NCBI RefSeq assembly: GCF_021646545.1
Contig: NZ_JAKIRP010000001.1
Span: forward strand, 1,426,001 to 1,490,000
Direction of reading: 5' to 3'
Length of the DNA stretch: 64,000 nt
Source of the DNA: Chitinophaga filiformis
GTDB taxonomy: Bacteria > Bacteroidota > Bacteroidia > Chitinophagales > Chitinophagaceae
Under the pieces are notes generated by a model. The model worked only from the letters and a program-made list of their open reading frames with translations, made no database searches and was not told where the DNA came from. This document shows, piece after piece, positions 18,594-27,247 of the stretch (the stretch's first letter is position 1; the number at the start of each line of letters is the position of its first letter). The position numbers and the translations under genes are program-made.

Positions 18594-19354
18594 AAGTCAC
18601 CTTTTTAGGAACAGGTACTTCGCAGGGAGTGCCCGTTATAGCTTGTGGTTGCCGGGTCTGTACTTCAACCGATCCGAGAGATAAGCGCCTGCGCAGCAGT
18701 ATCCTGATATCTGACACACCCGCCGGTAACATCGTTATCGACACAACGCCCGATTTCCGTTACCAGATGCTCAGGGTAGGATTAAAACACCTCGAAGCGG
18801 TGCTGATCACCCATTCCCATAAAGATCATATTGCAGGCATGGACGATATCCGTGCCTTTAATTATTTCCAGCAGCGGGCTATCGACATCTATGCCACGGA
18901 ATTTACACAGCAGGTCATCCGTAACGAATTCTCCTATGCTTTTACGGAACAGAAATATCCGGGTATTCCGGAACTGAACCTTCGCACCATTGGCACAGCG
19001 CCTTTTAATGTGAACGGTCTGGATATCACTCCGGTCAATGTCATGCACCATCGTATGCCGGTGCTGGGCTTCCGCTTCAATGATTTTACCTATATCACAG
19101 ACGCCAATTTTATAGCGGAAGAGGAAAAGCAGAAGATCAGAGGGTCTAAAGTGCTTGTACTCAATACCCTGAGAAAGGAGAAACACATTTCCCATTTTAC
19201 GCTGGACGAAGCGATTGCCATTGGCCGTGAACTGGAGATCCCACAGGTCTATTTTACCCATATCAGTCACCAGCTGGGTCAACACGAAGAAATTACCGCA
19301 GAATTGCCTGCTGGTATGGCATTGGCCTATGATGGGCTGGAAGTTATACTGTAA
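18590..19354 (+). CDS. PhnP-like metallo-beta-lactamase fold hydrolase, TTG start
   Basis: The 254-residue protein starts at TTG 18590 within a TTGA overlap with the upstream stop. GTGTSQGVP (residues 7-15) is followed by a C19-x-C21-x2-C24 cluster, the metal motif HSHKDH at 75-80, and later VMHHRMPVLGFRF and TDANFI. This resembles PhnP and related phosphodiesterases that split cyclic phosphates or nucleotides. The neighbour PorX also has a nuclease-like PglZ domain, so a shared nucleotide substrate is possible but unproven. Confidence 0.87.
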   Translation: MKVTFLGTGTSQGVPVIACGCRVCTSTDPRDKRLRSSILISDTPAGNIVIDTTPDFRYQMLRVGLKHLEAVLITHSHKDHIAGMDDIRAFNYFQQRAIDIYATEFTQQVIRNEFSYAFTEQKYPGIPELNLRTIGTAPFNVNGLDITPVNVMHHRMPVLGFRFNDFTYITDANFIAEEEKQKIRGSKVLVLNTLRKEKHISHFTLDEAIAIGRELEIPQVYFTHISHQLGQHEEITAELPAGMALAYDGLEVIL

Positions 19355-19395
19355 CTTTTACCGGGAGATCGCCGTTTCACAGGAAAGCCCCTTTT

Positions 19396-19752
19396 ATGCA
19401 ATCTACATCTGTATTGTTATCTGCAACATGCCTGTTTATCCTTTTTTGTGGTTGCAGAAAAGATGACCATACGCTCGTATTACAAAAGGGCCTGAAAGGA
19501 AAGATCATATACGCTTCCTGTGCTACTATTGCGGTGCAGGTCTTAAATAGAAATATTGGCTCTGACTGGACTAACTGCCACGATCAGCAAACGTATCAGA
19601 ATATGATTGACGTTGTCATCCCCGAGCCCCCTGCATGGCCGGTTGAAGGTGAATTCTCCTTTGACATTATAGCGGATGAATCACGTGCCAAATGCTATAT
19701 GGCAGATTGCGGGCCTTCCGTATCAGTTGCTATTGCTATTATACAAGATTGA
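19396..19752 (+). CDS. Small lipoprotein, copy 1 of a tandem family
   Basis: This 118-residue protein has a lipoprotein signal peptide ending at the lipobox FCGC with the modified cysteine near residue 20. The mature part shares with the next two genes the core KGLKGKIIYASCAT, an AVQVLNRN strand, DWTNC, and a CYMADCGPS end, so five cysteines recur in register. Gaps between the three genes are 17 and 18 bases. The family is not recognised. The matching cysteines suggest two disulfide bonds in a compact periplasmic or surface beta-fold. Confidence 0.75.
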   Translation: MQSTSVLLSATCLFILFCGCRKDDHTLVLQKGLKGKIIYASCATIAVQVLNRNIGSDWTNCHDQQTYQNMIDVVIPEPPAWPVEGEFSFDIIADESRAKCYMADCGPSVSVAIAIIQD

Positions 19753-19769
19753 TTTAAATATGCGCTGTC

Positions 19770-20132
19770 ATGAAACCTGTCCCTGTATTACTCTGTTCAA
19801 TATGTCTGTTCATACTTGCAGCCGGCTGCCGGAAAAATGAAGAAAGCGGAAGACCGATCCTGCAAAAAGGATTGAGAGGAAAGATCCTGTATTCTTCCTG
19901 TGCCACCACCGCTGTCCAGGTACTTAACAAGGATATCGGTACAGACTGGATCAGCTGCCAGGACAAAAAAATGTATGAACATGTGATTGACGCCAATATT
20001 GTGAACAGGAATGGCATAGCGGCAGGTGTAGAATTCAGTTTCAATATAGTTGCTGATGAGCCGCAATTCAAGTGCGATATGCTGGATTGCAATCCTCCGA
20101 CATTGGCTACCATCGTGATTACGGGAGACTAA
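19770..20132 (+). CDS. Small lipoprotein, copy 2 of a tandem family
   Basis: The 120-residue product has a signal peptide with lipobox LAAGC. Its mature region aligns with copies 1 and 3: KGLRGKILYSSCAT, then AVQVLNKDIG, DWISC, and KCDMLDCNPP. Copies 1 and 2 are clearly closest to each other by eye. The start ATG at 19770 follows the previous stop by 17 bases, consistent with a polycistronic mRNA. No function is assigned. Confidence 0.75.
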   Translation: MKPVPVLLCSICLFILAAGCRKNEESGRPILQKGLRGKILYSSCATTAVQVLNKDIGTDWISCQDKKMYEHVIDANIVNRNGIAAGVEFSFNIVADEPQFKCDMLDCNPPTLATIVITGD

Positions 20133-20150
20133 TGAATTTAAACCCATACT

Positions 20151-20513
20151 ATGCAACCAAGGTCTGTTTTACTATTTACGCTATGCCTGTGTATGTATTT
20201 CTGCGGCTGCCGGAAAAAAGAAGAAGACATACGTAGTACGCCTTATGCCACTGGCTTGAAAGGGATTGTTGTCTATACATCCTGTGCAACAACGGTTATC
20301 AGGGTCACTAACCGGAATATGGGCGTGTCCTGGACCAATTGCCACAATCAACAACGTTATGAAAATGTATTTGATGCATACCTGCCACATACTGACCAGG
20401 TATTGAAAACAGGAGATATCGTTTACTTTGATGTAATGCCTGATGAAACTATTAACAGGTGTAAAGTAAACGACTGTAGCCCTTCAGTGACGGTGACGAT
20501 AAGACTTCGATGA
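20151..20513 (+). CDS. Small lipoprotein, copy 3 of a tandem family
   Basis: The 120-residue product has a signal peptide with lipobox YFCGC and the same cysteine pattern as copies 1 and 2 (VVYTSCAT, SWTNC, RCKVNDCSPS). It is the most diverged of the three, with a charged KKEEDIRS linker after the lipid anchor. The next gene starts 72 bases later in a different family, so the array ends here. Confidence 0.75.
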   Translation: MQPRSVLLFTLCLCMYFCGCRKKEEDIRSTPYATGLKGIVVYTSCATTVIRVTNRNMGVSWTNCHNQQRYENVFDAYLPHTDQVLKTGDIVYFDVMPDETINRCKVNDCSPSVTVTIRLR

Positions 20514-20585
20514 GATTAACTTCGCGTTAACCCTTTTTCTGTGTTTATGCTATAACTTGCCGGGCCTTAAATTAAATGTTAACCC

Positions 20586-21536
20586 ATGAAGCAGGCGTTA
20601 TGGAAAGCTTACAATAGCTTTTCACGAAAGGAAAGGCGAGGTATTTTATTCCTGTTATTACTGACTGGCATCAGTATGATAATGCCCGCGCTGTGGGAGC
20701 GTTTCATTTCCGTTCCCACAGCCATGTATACAACTGACAGTGTGCTGTGTGCCGACGTAGCAGCGCTCCGTCATGCGCTGCTGAGTAGCAGAAGGGTTTT
20801 TCCGGGGAATGTTGATAGTGGCGTACGCCTCCGCCGGTTCACCTTCGATCCGAACACAAGTAACACCGGGGAATGGGAGGCTTTGGGACTGGAGAAAAGA
20901 GTGATTAATAATATACAACGGTACCTGGCCAAAGGTGGGCGATTCCGCCGGAAGGAAGATCTGCAAAGGATTTATGGCTTGTCTTCACAGCTATATAATG
21001 AACTGATGCCTTACGTCCGGATCGCCGGGCAGCAGAATAAGCCGGATACATTCCGGCGTTATGCCGGATATGTGCCACGGGAACCGGACGATGGGGCCCG
21101 CAGAAAAGCATACAATAACAGGTTACCTGTGCTCGATATTAATACAGCAGATTCCGCGTTGTGGGAATCCCTGCCGGGAATCGGACCTGTGCTGGCCGCC
21201 CGTATTGTAAAATTCCGGGAGAAGCTAGGAGGCTTTTACTCTATCAGTCAGGTAGGAGAAACCTACGGATTGGCAGACAGTACATTTAATAAAATTCAAG
21301 CTTCTCTGCGATTGCCTAAGGTTTCGCTAAAAAAAATAGACCTCAACCACATAGATGAAAAATCTTTGGCACAACATCCATACATACGATACAAACTGGC
21401 GCGGTTAATAGTACTGTATCGCAATAACCACGGGCCTTTCAGGCAACCGGAAGACCTTCTTGGCATACCATTGGTAGATGATAGTATTTATCGTAAAATT
21501 GAACATTACATCAAAACAGAAAATTCCCCATTATGA
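20586..21536 (+). CDS. Helix-hairpin-helix protein (ComEA-like)
   Basis: This 316-residue protein has one N-terminal membrane segment (about residues 20-40) and three helix-hairpin-helix modules. They run about 75-140 (FDPNTSNTGEWEALGL), 180-240 (DINTADSALWESLPGIGPVL) and 245-310 (IDLNHIDEKSLAQHPYI). The middle copy has the classic GIGPVLAARI DNA-backbone-binding turn. ComEA-type proteins bind incoming DNA during transformation, but other competence genes are not present. Its last four bases overlap the acyl-CoA dehydrogenase start. Confidence 0.85.
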   Translation: MKQALWKAYNSFSRKERRGILFLLLLTGISMIMPALWERFISVPTAMYTTDSVLCADVAALRHALLSSRRVFPGNVDSGVRLRRFTFDPNTSNTGEWEALGLEKRVINNIQRYLAKGGRFRRKEDLQRIYGLSSQLYNELMPYVRIAGQQNKPDTFRRYAGYVPREPDDGARRKAYNNRLPVLDINTADSALWESLPGIGPVLAARIVKFREKLGGFYSISQVGETYGLADSTFNKIQASLRLPKVSLKKIDLNHIDEKSLAQHPYIRYKLARLIVLYRNNHGPFRQPEDLLGIPLVDDSIYRKIEHYIKTENSPL

Positions 21537-22672
21537 ACTTTGAGCCTACTGAAACGCAGCGACAGATTACACAAGTGATACGCGACTTTGGAAAAATACA
21601 CATGCAACCTTATGTACTGGAATGGGATGAAAATCAGACCTTTCCAGCTCCTTTGTTCAAGCAGCTGGGCGAACTTGGCTTAATGGGGGTACTGGTACCT
21701 GAAAAATATGGCGGCAGTGGACTAGGATACCTGGAATATGTGACTGTCATCAGCGAGATCGCTAAGATCTGTGGCGCTATCGGGTTGAGCGTGGCCGCCC
21801 ATAACTCATTGTGCACCGGCCATATCTTACAATTCGGATCAGAAGAGCAGAAACAACGTTACCTCCCCAAACTGGCCAGTGCCGAATGGATAGGCGCCTG
21901 GGGCCTGACAGAACCTAATACCGGTTCTGACGCTATGAATATGAAATGTGTGGCACATAAAGATGGCGACGAGTGGGTCATAAATGGCACAAAATGCTGG
22001 ATCACCCATGGTAAAAGCGGAGATGTGGCAGTGGTGATAGCCCGTACCGGCAATGTTCGCGACAGCCATGGTATGACTGCCTTTGTGGTAGAGCGTGGAA
22101 CGCCTGGTTTCAGTGGTGGCAAGAAGGAAAATAAACTCGGTATGCGCGCCTCCGAAACAGCTGAAATGATCTTTGATAATTGCCGTATACCAGCCGCCAA
22201 CATGCTGGGAAATGAAGGCGAAGGGTTTATACAGTCCATGAAGGTGCTGGATGGCGGACGTATCTCTATTGCAGCTTTGTCTCTTGGTATTGCGAAAGGC
22301 GCCTATGAAGCAGCGCTGAAATATGCGCAGGAACGTCACCAGTTCGATAAACCAATAGCCAGTTTTCAGGGTATATCCTTCAAGCTGGCGGATATGGCCA
22401 CGGAGATCATGGCGGCGGAATTGCTCACCATGCAGGCTGCAGATACCAAAACCAGGGGGGGCGTGGTTACACAACAGGCGGCCATGGCCAAGTACTATGC
22501 TTCTGAAGTAGCGGTAAAGACTGCCAATGACGCTGTGCAGATCTTCGGAGGTTATGGCTATACGAAAGATTTTCCTGTAGAGAAATATTATCGTGACTCG
22601 AAGTTGTGTACAATAGGAGAGGGCACTTCGGAAATACAGAAGCTGGTTATTGCGCGTGAGGCACTGAAATAA
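21533..22672 (+). CDS. Acyl-CoA dehydrogenase
   Basis: The 379-residue flavoenzyme shows the family motifs: GLTEPNTGSD around residue 125, a FAD-binding QRHQFDKPI-like QERHQFDKPIASFQ, an IFGGYGYTKDFPVE segment, and catalytic E363 in CTIGEGTSEIQ. The catalytic glutamate position (helix K) and the length match short or butyryl-CoA dehydrogenases. It oxidises an acyl-CoA in beta-oxidation or amino acid breakdown, passing electrons to electron-transfer flavoprotein, which is not encoded nearby. It overlaps the preceding HhH gene by an ATGA. Confidence 0.92.
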   Translation: MNFEPTETQRQITQVIRDFGKIHMQPYVLEWDENQTFPAPLFKQLGELGLMGVLVPEKYGGSGLGYLEYVTVISEIAKICGAIGLSVAAHNSLCTGHILQFGSEEQKQRYLPKLASAEWIGAWGLTEPNTGSDAMNMKCVAHKDGDEWVINGTKCWITHGKSGDVAVVIARTGNVRDSHGMTAFVVERGTPGFSGGKKENKLGMRASETAEMIFDNCRIPAANMLGNEGEGFIQSMKVLDGGRISIAALSLGIAKGAYEAALKYAQERHQFDKPIASFQGISFKLADMATEIMAAELLTMQAADTKTRGGVVTQQAAMAKYYASEVAVKTANDAVQIFGGYGYTKDFPVEKYYRDSKLCTIGEGTSEIQKLVIAREALK

Positions 22673-22722
22673 ATGACAGGTCTACCTGTAGGGTTAAAAT
22701 ATTTCGTTGTTCATATGTTGAA

Positions 22723-22759
22723 GAAAGTCCGTGGGAATTTACTCACGGGCTTTCTTTTT
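22723..22759 (+). terminator. Intrinsic terminator after acyl-CoA dehydrogenase
   Basis: An 11-bp stem (22723-22733 and 22744-22754, one wobble) is followed by five T. It closes the lipoprotein-HhH-dehydrogenase unit and lies 50 bases after the stop codon. Confidence 0.85.
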
Positions 22760-22941
22760 GCTATCTGATTAAATCAATAGGCCTATCAATTTTTGCTATC
22801 TCTTCCATTCCTGAAGCACGCGTATCTTTGGCCCTGGTTGTATATAAAAAGGATTTTCTTATGAATTTCAAAGACGGTTAATTGAGTACCATAGTCTTAG
22901 AAGTCCTTTTATTATCTTTCAACCAATTAAATAACTATGAC

Positions 22942-24567
22942 ATGAGCTTTGAAGAACAATTACACCACATGTTCCCCACAGCAGATGCTATCCCGGCTGA
23001 ATACCAGTTGCCGGCAGAAGTACATCAGCGGGAATATCTGTCAGGTGGCGAAATGAAACCATGGAATGGCGATGTGCATACGGTATTGTCTCCAATTTGT
23101 ATACAGACACCGAAAGGGTTGGAGAGAAAGGTGATTGGTTCTTACCCTTTATGCGGTGAGGCAGAAGCAATGGCAGCACTGGACGCAGCAGTACTGGCCT
23201 ACAATGATGGCCGTGGGGAATGGCCGACAATGACGGTATCTGAACGTATTGCCTGCATGGAGAAGTTTACCGGCAAGATGATCGAGAAGAAAGCAGAGAT
23301 CGTAAAACTGATCATGTGGGAGATCGGTAAATCATACACAGATTCCATCAAGGAATTTGACCGTACAGTAGAATACATCAATACCACAATTGATGCGTTA
23401 AAAGACCTGGACCGTAACTCCAGCCGTTTTGAGATCCAGCAGGGTATCATCGGCCAGATCAGGCGTTCTCCTTTAGGCGTGGTGCTCTGTATGGGACCAT
23501 TCAACTATCCGTTGAATGAGACCTTCACTACACTGATCCCGGCGCTGATCATGGGTAATACCATGCTGTTCAAACCGCCGAAGCACGGTACTTTATTACA
23601 CTACCCGCTGCTGGAAGCATTTGCCAGCTGTTTTCCAAAGGGAGTGGTAAATACCATCTACGGCCGTGGTAATGTCATCATCGGGCCATTGATGGAGTCC
23701 GGGAAGATCAACGTACTGACACTGATAGGCAGCAGCAAGGTAGCTAATCAGCTGAAGAAGATGCATCCGAAGGTGAACCGCCTAAGGGCTATCCTGGGAC
23801 TGGACGCCAAGAACGCTGCTATTATCACAGATAAGGCCGATCTTGACCTTGCAGTACAGGAAACGGTACTTGGCTCATTATCTTTCAACGGACAGCGTTG
23901 TACGGCTCTAAAGATCGTTTTTGTGCACAGCAAGGTAGCAGATGTATTCCTGCAGAAACTGAGCGCTGCTATCAGTCAGTTGAAAATAGGTATGCCATGG
24001 GAGAAAGGCGTGTTCCTGACCCCATTACCCGAGCCGCAGAAACCAGCCTACCTGAAAGAGTGTATTGATGATGCTATCGCCAACGGTGCTAAAGTAATCA
24101 ATGAGAACGGAGGAGCAATATTCGAATCTTTCGTATATCCGGCGGTTTTATATCCTGTAAATAATAAGATGAAGGTGTACAGGGAAGAACAATTCGGACC
24201 GCTGGTGCCGGTATTGCCCTTCGATGATATTGAAACACCGATCGAGTACCTGATAGCATCTGACCACGGGCAGCAGGTAAGCCTGTTCTCCAATGATGCA
24301 GACGAACTGGCATCGCTGATAGATCCGCTGGTGAACCAGGTAAGCCGTGTAAATATCAACTGTCAGTGTCAGCGTGGTCCCGACGTATATCCGTTTACCG
24401 GTCGTAAGGATTCTGCAGAAGGAACGCTGAGTGTACCCGATGCATTACGTGCATTCTCTATCCGTTCGATGGTGGCTACAAAACAAACTGAACAGAATAA
24501 AAATCTTCTGAATAAGATCGTAAATGATCAGACTTCAAACTTTTTGTCAACAAAATATATCTTTTAG
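22942..24567 (+). CDS. gapN: GapN-like NADP-dependent aldehyde dehydrogenase
   Basis: The start is ATG 22942, since an upstream TTG in frame at 22882 gives an odd N-terminus. The 541-residue product is an aldehyde dehydrogenase with FNYPLN, KPP and a catalytic C320 in NGQRCTA, where the R before the cysteine is typical of non-phosphorylating glyceraldehyde-3-phosphate dehydrogenases. However the general-base glutamate is missing: the residue 34 positions before C320, where ALDHs carry it, is G286 in LGLDAKN instead of the usual ELGGK. It stands between two terminators and is monocistronic. Substrate is inferred. Confidence 0.82.
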   Translation: MSFEEQLHHMFPTADAIPAEYQLPAEVHQREYLSGGEMKPWNGDVHTVLSPICIQTPKGLERKVIGSYPLCGEAEAMAALDAAVLAYNDGRGEWPTMTVSERIACMEKFTGKMIEKKAEIVKLIMWEIGKSYTDSIKEFDRTVEYINTTIDALKDLDRNSSRFEIQQGIIGQIRRSPLGVVLCMGPFNYPLNETFTTLIPALIMGNTMLFKPPKHGTLLHYPLLEAFASCFPKGVVNTIYGRGNVIIGPLMESGKINVLTLIGSSKVANQLKKMHPKVNRLRAILGLDAKNAAIITDKADLDLAVQETVLGSLSFNGQRCTALKIVFVHSKVADVFLQKLSAAISQLKIGMPWEKGVFLTPLPEPQKPAYLKECIDDAIANGAKVINENGGAIFESFVYPAVLYPVNNKMKVYREEQFGPLVPVLPFDDIETPIEYLIASDHGQQVSLFSNDADELASLIDPLVNQVSRVNINCQCQRGPDVYPFTGRKDSAEGTLSVPDALRAFSIRSMVATKQTEQNKNLLNKIVNDQTSNFLSTKYIF

Positions 24568-24812
24568 TCAAGATTATATTAGTGGCAGAAAAGCGAATTA
24601 CGGAGTTAAACACGAGCGTTTTAGCTATGTGATAAAATATTAATGTAAGGTTGCCTTTCATAATTTTTTACAGAAAAATGAGTATTAGTTGGTTTGGGTG
24701 ATGGAATTGTGGATTAAGAACGTTAAATTTGGGTTAATTCATCACTCTTTACCATTTATCAACCTTCAACAAAGAAAGACAATCGAAACATTTTTACGCA
24801 ACCCAAGAAAAG

Positions 24813-24841
24813 CATCCGCTGCATAAGCGGATGTTTTTTTT
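24813..24841 (+). terminator. Intrinsic terminator in the gapN-clpX gap
   Basis: A perfect 8-bp stem (24813-24820 and 24826-24833) with a 5-base loop is followed by eight T. It lies 245 bases beyond the gapN stop, too far to be an ordinary gapN terminator without a long 3' UTR. Confidence 0.88.
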
Positions 24842-24920
24842 AAAAGGCGAAAATCTGTCAACGATTTCCAACTGTTCAATTTGTCCCTGGTATGTTATTT
24901 ACGACCGGACACTGTAAATG

Positions 24921-24955
24921 AAAAGGCCGACCTGTCATAGACAGATCGGCCTTTT
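24921..24955. terminator. Bidirectional terminator, end of the clp cluster
   Basis: A 16-bp stem (24921-24936 and 24940-24955) with one mismatch and a 3-base loop has A-tract and T-tract on its flanks. It lies just after the small protein gene downstream of clpX, and can also stop plus-strand transcripts. Confidence 0.88.
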
Positions 24956-24972
24956 TACTTTTGAATATTTTT

Positions 24973-25182
24973 CTAGTGCTCCAGGAAGTCGTTGTCTTTA
25001 TTCTCTTCCGTTGAGCCCTGGGCGCCTGCTCTTTTTTCTATATCAGCAAACCATTTTTCAACAGTACCTGAGAGAAAACCGGGTACTTTGCCCCTCACAT
25101 ATTCTTTGAGGATCTCGAAGGTTTTTAACGCCTGCTCATTGGAGAGCCCAGCTTTTTCCTGAAGTTCTTTTAAGAGGTCCAT
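24973..25182 (-). CDS. Small helical protein downstream of clpX
   Basis: This 69-residue protein is not recognised. Residues 1-50 look like two amphipathic helices (ELQEKAGLSNEQALKTFEIL and KVPGFLSGTVEKWFADIEKR) and the rest is an acidic tail. It starts 21 bases after the clpX stop and is probably expressed with it, or stands alone before the terminator. Its size and short gap argue for a real gene, though a chance open frame cannot be excluded. Confidence 0.6.
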   Translation of the reverse strand: MDLLKELQEKAGLSNEQALKTFEILKEYVRGKVPGFLSGTVEKWFADIEKRAGAQGSTEENKDNDFLEH

Positions 25183-25203
25183 ATCGTATTGCTTTGAGTT
25201 ATT

Positions 25204-26439
25204 TTAAGCCACTTTCAGCTGTACAAGTGTGGATTTATCCAGTCTTTCCTCTGCATAACCTCTTGTAAGTACAAACGTACTTTCGCTGGAAGAAGGCAGG
25301 TTAAACATTGCGTCGCTGAGCACCACTTCACAGATGGAGCGGAGGCCGCGGGCGCCCAGTTTATATTCCATTGCTTTCTCCACGATATAATCCAGGGCAT
25401 CATCTTCTATCATCAGTTCGATACCTTCTACCTTGAACAGTTTCTTGTATTGTTTTACAAGGGCGTTCTTTGGTTCTGTCAGGATCGCTTTCAGTGCATC
25501 GGCGTCGAGAGAGTTCAGGTAGGTTACCACCGGCAGACGTCCCAGCAATTCAGGGATCAATCCGAAGGCTTTCAGATCCTGAGAATTCACATAGCGCAGA
25601 ATGTGTTTTTTGCTTTCTTCTTCTCTGTCAGTATTCACGTTGAAACCGATAGAGTGGGTCTGTACCCTGCGGCTGATGATCTTATCCACACCGTCGAACG
25701 CACCACCGCAGATAAACAGGATATTCTGTGTATTTACCTTGATAAGTTTCTGTTCGGGGTGTTTACGGCCACCTTGAGGGGGAACCAGCGCTTCTGTACC
25801 TTCCAGGAGCTTCAGGAGTCCCTGTTGAACACCTTCACCGCTTACGTCGCGGGTGATGGAAGGGTTGTCGCTCTTGCGGGCGATTTTATCTATTTCATCG
25901 ATGTATACGATACCTCTTTCGGCAGCTTCCACGTCGTAGTTACAAACCTGCAGCAGGCGGGTGAGGATGCTTTCCACGTCTTCACCTACATAACCGGCTT
26001 CTGTAAACACGGTAGCGTCTACGATAGTGAAAGGAACATTGAGCAGGCGGGCGATGGATTTAGCCAGCAGGGTTTTACCTGTACCGGTTTCACCTACCAT
26101 GATGATGTTTGATTTCTCGATCTCCACATCGTCATCCCCAACCTGTTGGTTAAGGCGTTTATAGTGGTTATAAACGGCTACTGCCAGTATTTTCTTAGCA
26201 TCATCCTGACCAATCACATATTCGTCCAGGAACTTCTTTATTTCAACGGGCTTTGCCACTTTAGGAACAAAGTGGGAGGGGGCTTTTTTGCCCTGTTGCT
26301 GAAACAACTCCTGTTCTATGATCTCCTGCGCGTTTGCTACGCAGTTCTCACAGATATGACCTTCTGCACCGGCAATCAGTATTTGCACTTCATCTTTTGA
26401 ACGGTTGCAAAATGAGCAACGGATTTTAGACTCTTTCAT
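25204..26439 (-). CDS. clpX: ATP-dependent Clp protease ATP-binding subunit ClpX
   Basis: The 411-residue protein has the N-terminal zinc finger with C8, C11, C30 and C33, Walker A GETGTGKT at 116-123, the pore-loop GYVGEDVES motif, and a sensor region with GARGLR near the C-terminus. Size and motifs match ClpX, the unfoldase that feeds substrates to ClpP. The gene is downstream of clpP but separated from it by a hairpin and has its own -7 box at 26446-26453, so it can be expressed separately. Confidence 0.97.
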   Translation of the reverse strand: MKESKIRCSFCNRSKDEVQILIAGAEGHICENCVANAQEIIEQELFQQQGKKAPSHFVPKVAKPVEIKKFLDEYVIGQDDAKKILAVAVYNHYKRLNQQVGDDDVEIEKSNIIMVGETGTGKTLLAKSIARLLNVPFTIVDATVFTEAGYVGEDVESILTRLLQVCNYDVEAAERGIVYIDEIDKIARKSDNPSITRDVSGEGVQQGLLKLLEGTEALVPPQGGRKHPEQKLIKVNTQNILFICGGAFDGVDKIISRRVQTHSIGFNVNTDREEESKKHILRYVNSQDLKAFGLIPELLGRLPVVTYLNSLDADALKAILTEPKNALVKQYKKLFKVEGIELMIEDDALDYIVEKAMEYKLGARGLRSICEVVLSDAMFNLPSSSESTFVLTRGYAEERLDKSTLVQLKVA

Positions 26440-26445
26440 AGCTTA

Positions 26446-26453
26446 CAAAGGTA
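26446..26453 (-). promoter_or_regulatory. -7 promoter element of clpX, near-leaderless
   Basis: The minus strand reads TACCTTTG, a perfect TAnnTTTG box ending seven bases before the clpX ATG at 26439. A start at the expected distance would give a nearly leaderless transcript. No clear TTTG occurs at -33. Confidence 0.55.
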
Positions 26454-26485
26454 CATTAAATGGGGGAAAGGGGACTTCCCGAAAT

Positions 26486-26523
26486 GAAAAAGGGTGCAAA
26501 AAAGACATTTCGCACCCTTTTTC
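26486..26523 (-). terminator. Terminator-like hairpin between clpP and clpX
   Basis: A perfect 12-bp stem (26486-26497 and 26512-26523) with an A-tract and T-tract flank sits between the clpP stop and the clpX -7 box. It can stop or reduce read-through from clpP. Confidence 0.85.
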
Positions 26524-26545
26524 AATTTGCTTTTTCCGTAATCTG

Positions 26546-27247
26546 TTATTGCGGATTGTTTTCCTGCTGTTTTCTTGGATTCTTGCTGAGTACGTCATCG
26601 ATGATGCCGTATTCTTTTGCTTCATCCGCTGTCATCCAGTAGTCGCGGTCAGAGTCCTTCTCAACTTTTTTCACTGGCTGGCCACAGTGGCTGGCAATGA
26701 TCTCGTTCAGCTCTTTTTTCAGCTTAACGAACTCACGTGCAGTGATTTCGATATCGGAAGTCTGGCCTTCTGCACCACCATGAGGCTGGTGAATCATAAC
26801 CCTGGCGTGTTTCAGTGCAGTACGCTTACCTTTTGCACCTGCTACCAGCAATACGGCGCCGAAAGAAGCGGCCATACCGGTACAGATAGTAGCTACATCA
26901 GGAGCGATGATCTGCATGGTGTCATATATACCAAGACCTGCATAAACGCTACCACCGGGGCTGTTGATATACATCTGTATATCGCGGGTACGATCGGTAG
27001 ATTCCAGGAACAGCAACTGTGCGGTAATAATATTGGCTACGTAATCATTTACAGGGTCTCCCATGAAAATGATACGATCCATCATCAAACGCGAGAACAC
27101 ATCCATTATCGCCATGTTCATCGGGCGTTCCTCGATGATGTTTGGCGTTAAGGCATTAATCTGATGACGGGTATAGCTATCTACTACCAGGCTGCTGATC
27201 CCTCTATGCTGGATGGCATATTTCCTGAATTCGTTATTAATGTTCAT
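26546..27247 (-). CDS. clpP: ATP-dependent Clp protease proteolytic subunit ClpP
   Basis: The start is set at ATG 27247 giving 233 residues. An earlier in-frame start would overlap tig more and give an odd leader. The catalytic serine is S128 in GMAASFGA, the histidine is H153 in MIHQPHGG, and the aspartate lies in KDSDRDYW. ClpP forms a 14-subunit barrel and degrades proteins delivered by ClpX. The first bases overlap the end of tig, so tig and clpP are co-transcribed. Confidence 0.97.
   Translation of the reverse strand: MNINNEFRKYAIQHRGISSLVVDSYTRHQINALTPNIIEERPMNMAIMDVFSRLMMDRIIFMGDPVNDYVANIITAQLLFLESTDRTRDIQMYINSPGGSVYAGLGIYDTMQIIAPDVATICTGMAASFGAVLLVAGAKGKRTALKHARVMIHQPHGGAEGQTSDIEITAREFVKLKKELNEIIASHCGQPVKKVEKDSDRDYWMTADEAKEYGIIDDVLSKNPRKQQENNPQ

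Larger units (their letters stand above)
24568..24972. other. Intergenic region with possible small RNA
   Basis: The 405 bases hold no convincing protein gene. A perfect -7 box TAAATTTG lies at 24724-24731. A strong terminator hairpin follows at 24813-24841 and a bidirectional one at 24921-24955. The promoter-to-terminator distance is about 100 bases, consistent with a small RNA on the plus strand. The -33 region is poor. Confidence 0.4.

Noticed and set aside
22882..22941. TTG start 20 codons upstream of gapN
   Set aside because: The extension reads like non-coding sequence and the family starts near the ATG at 22942.
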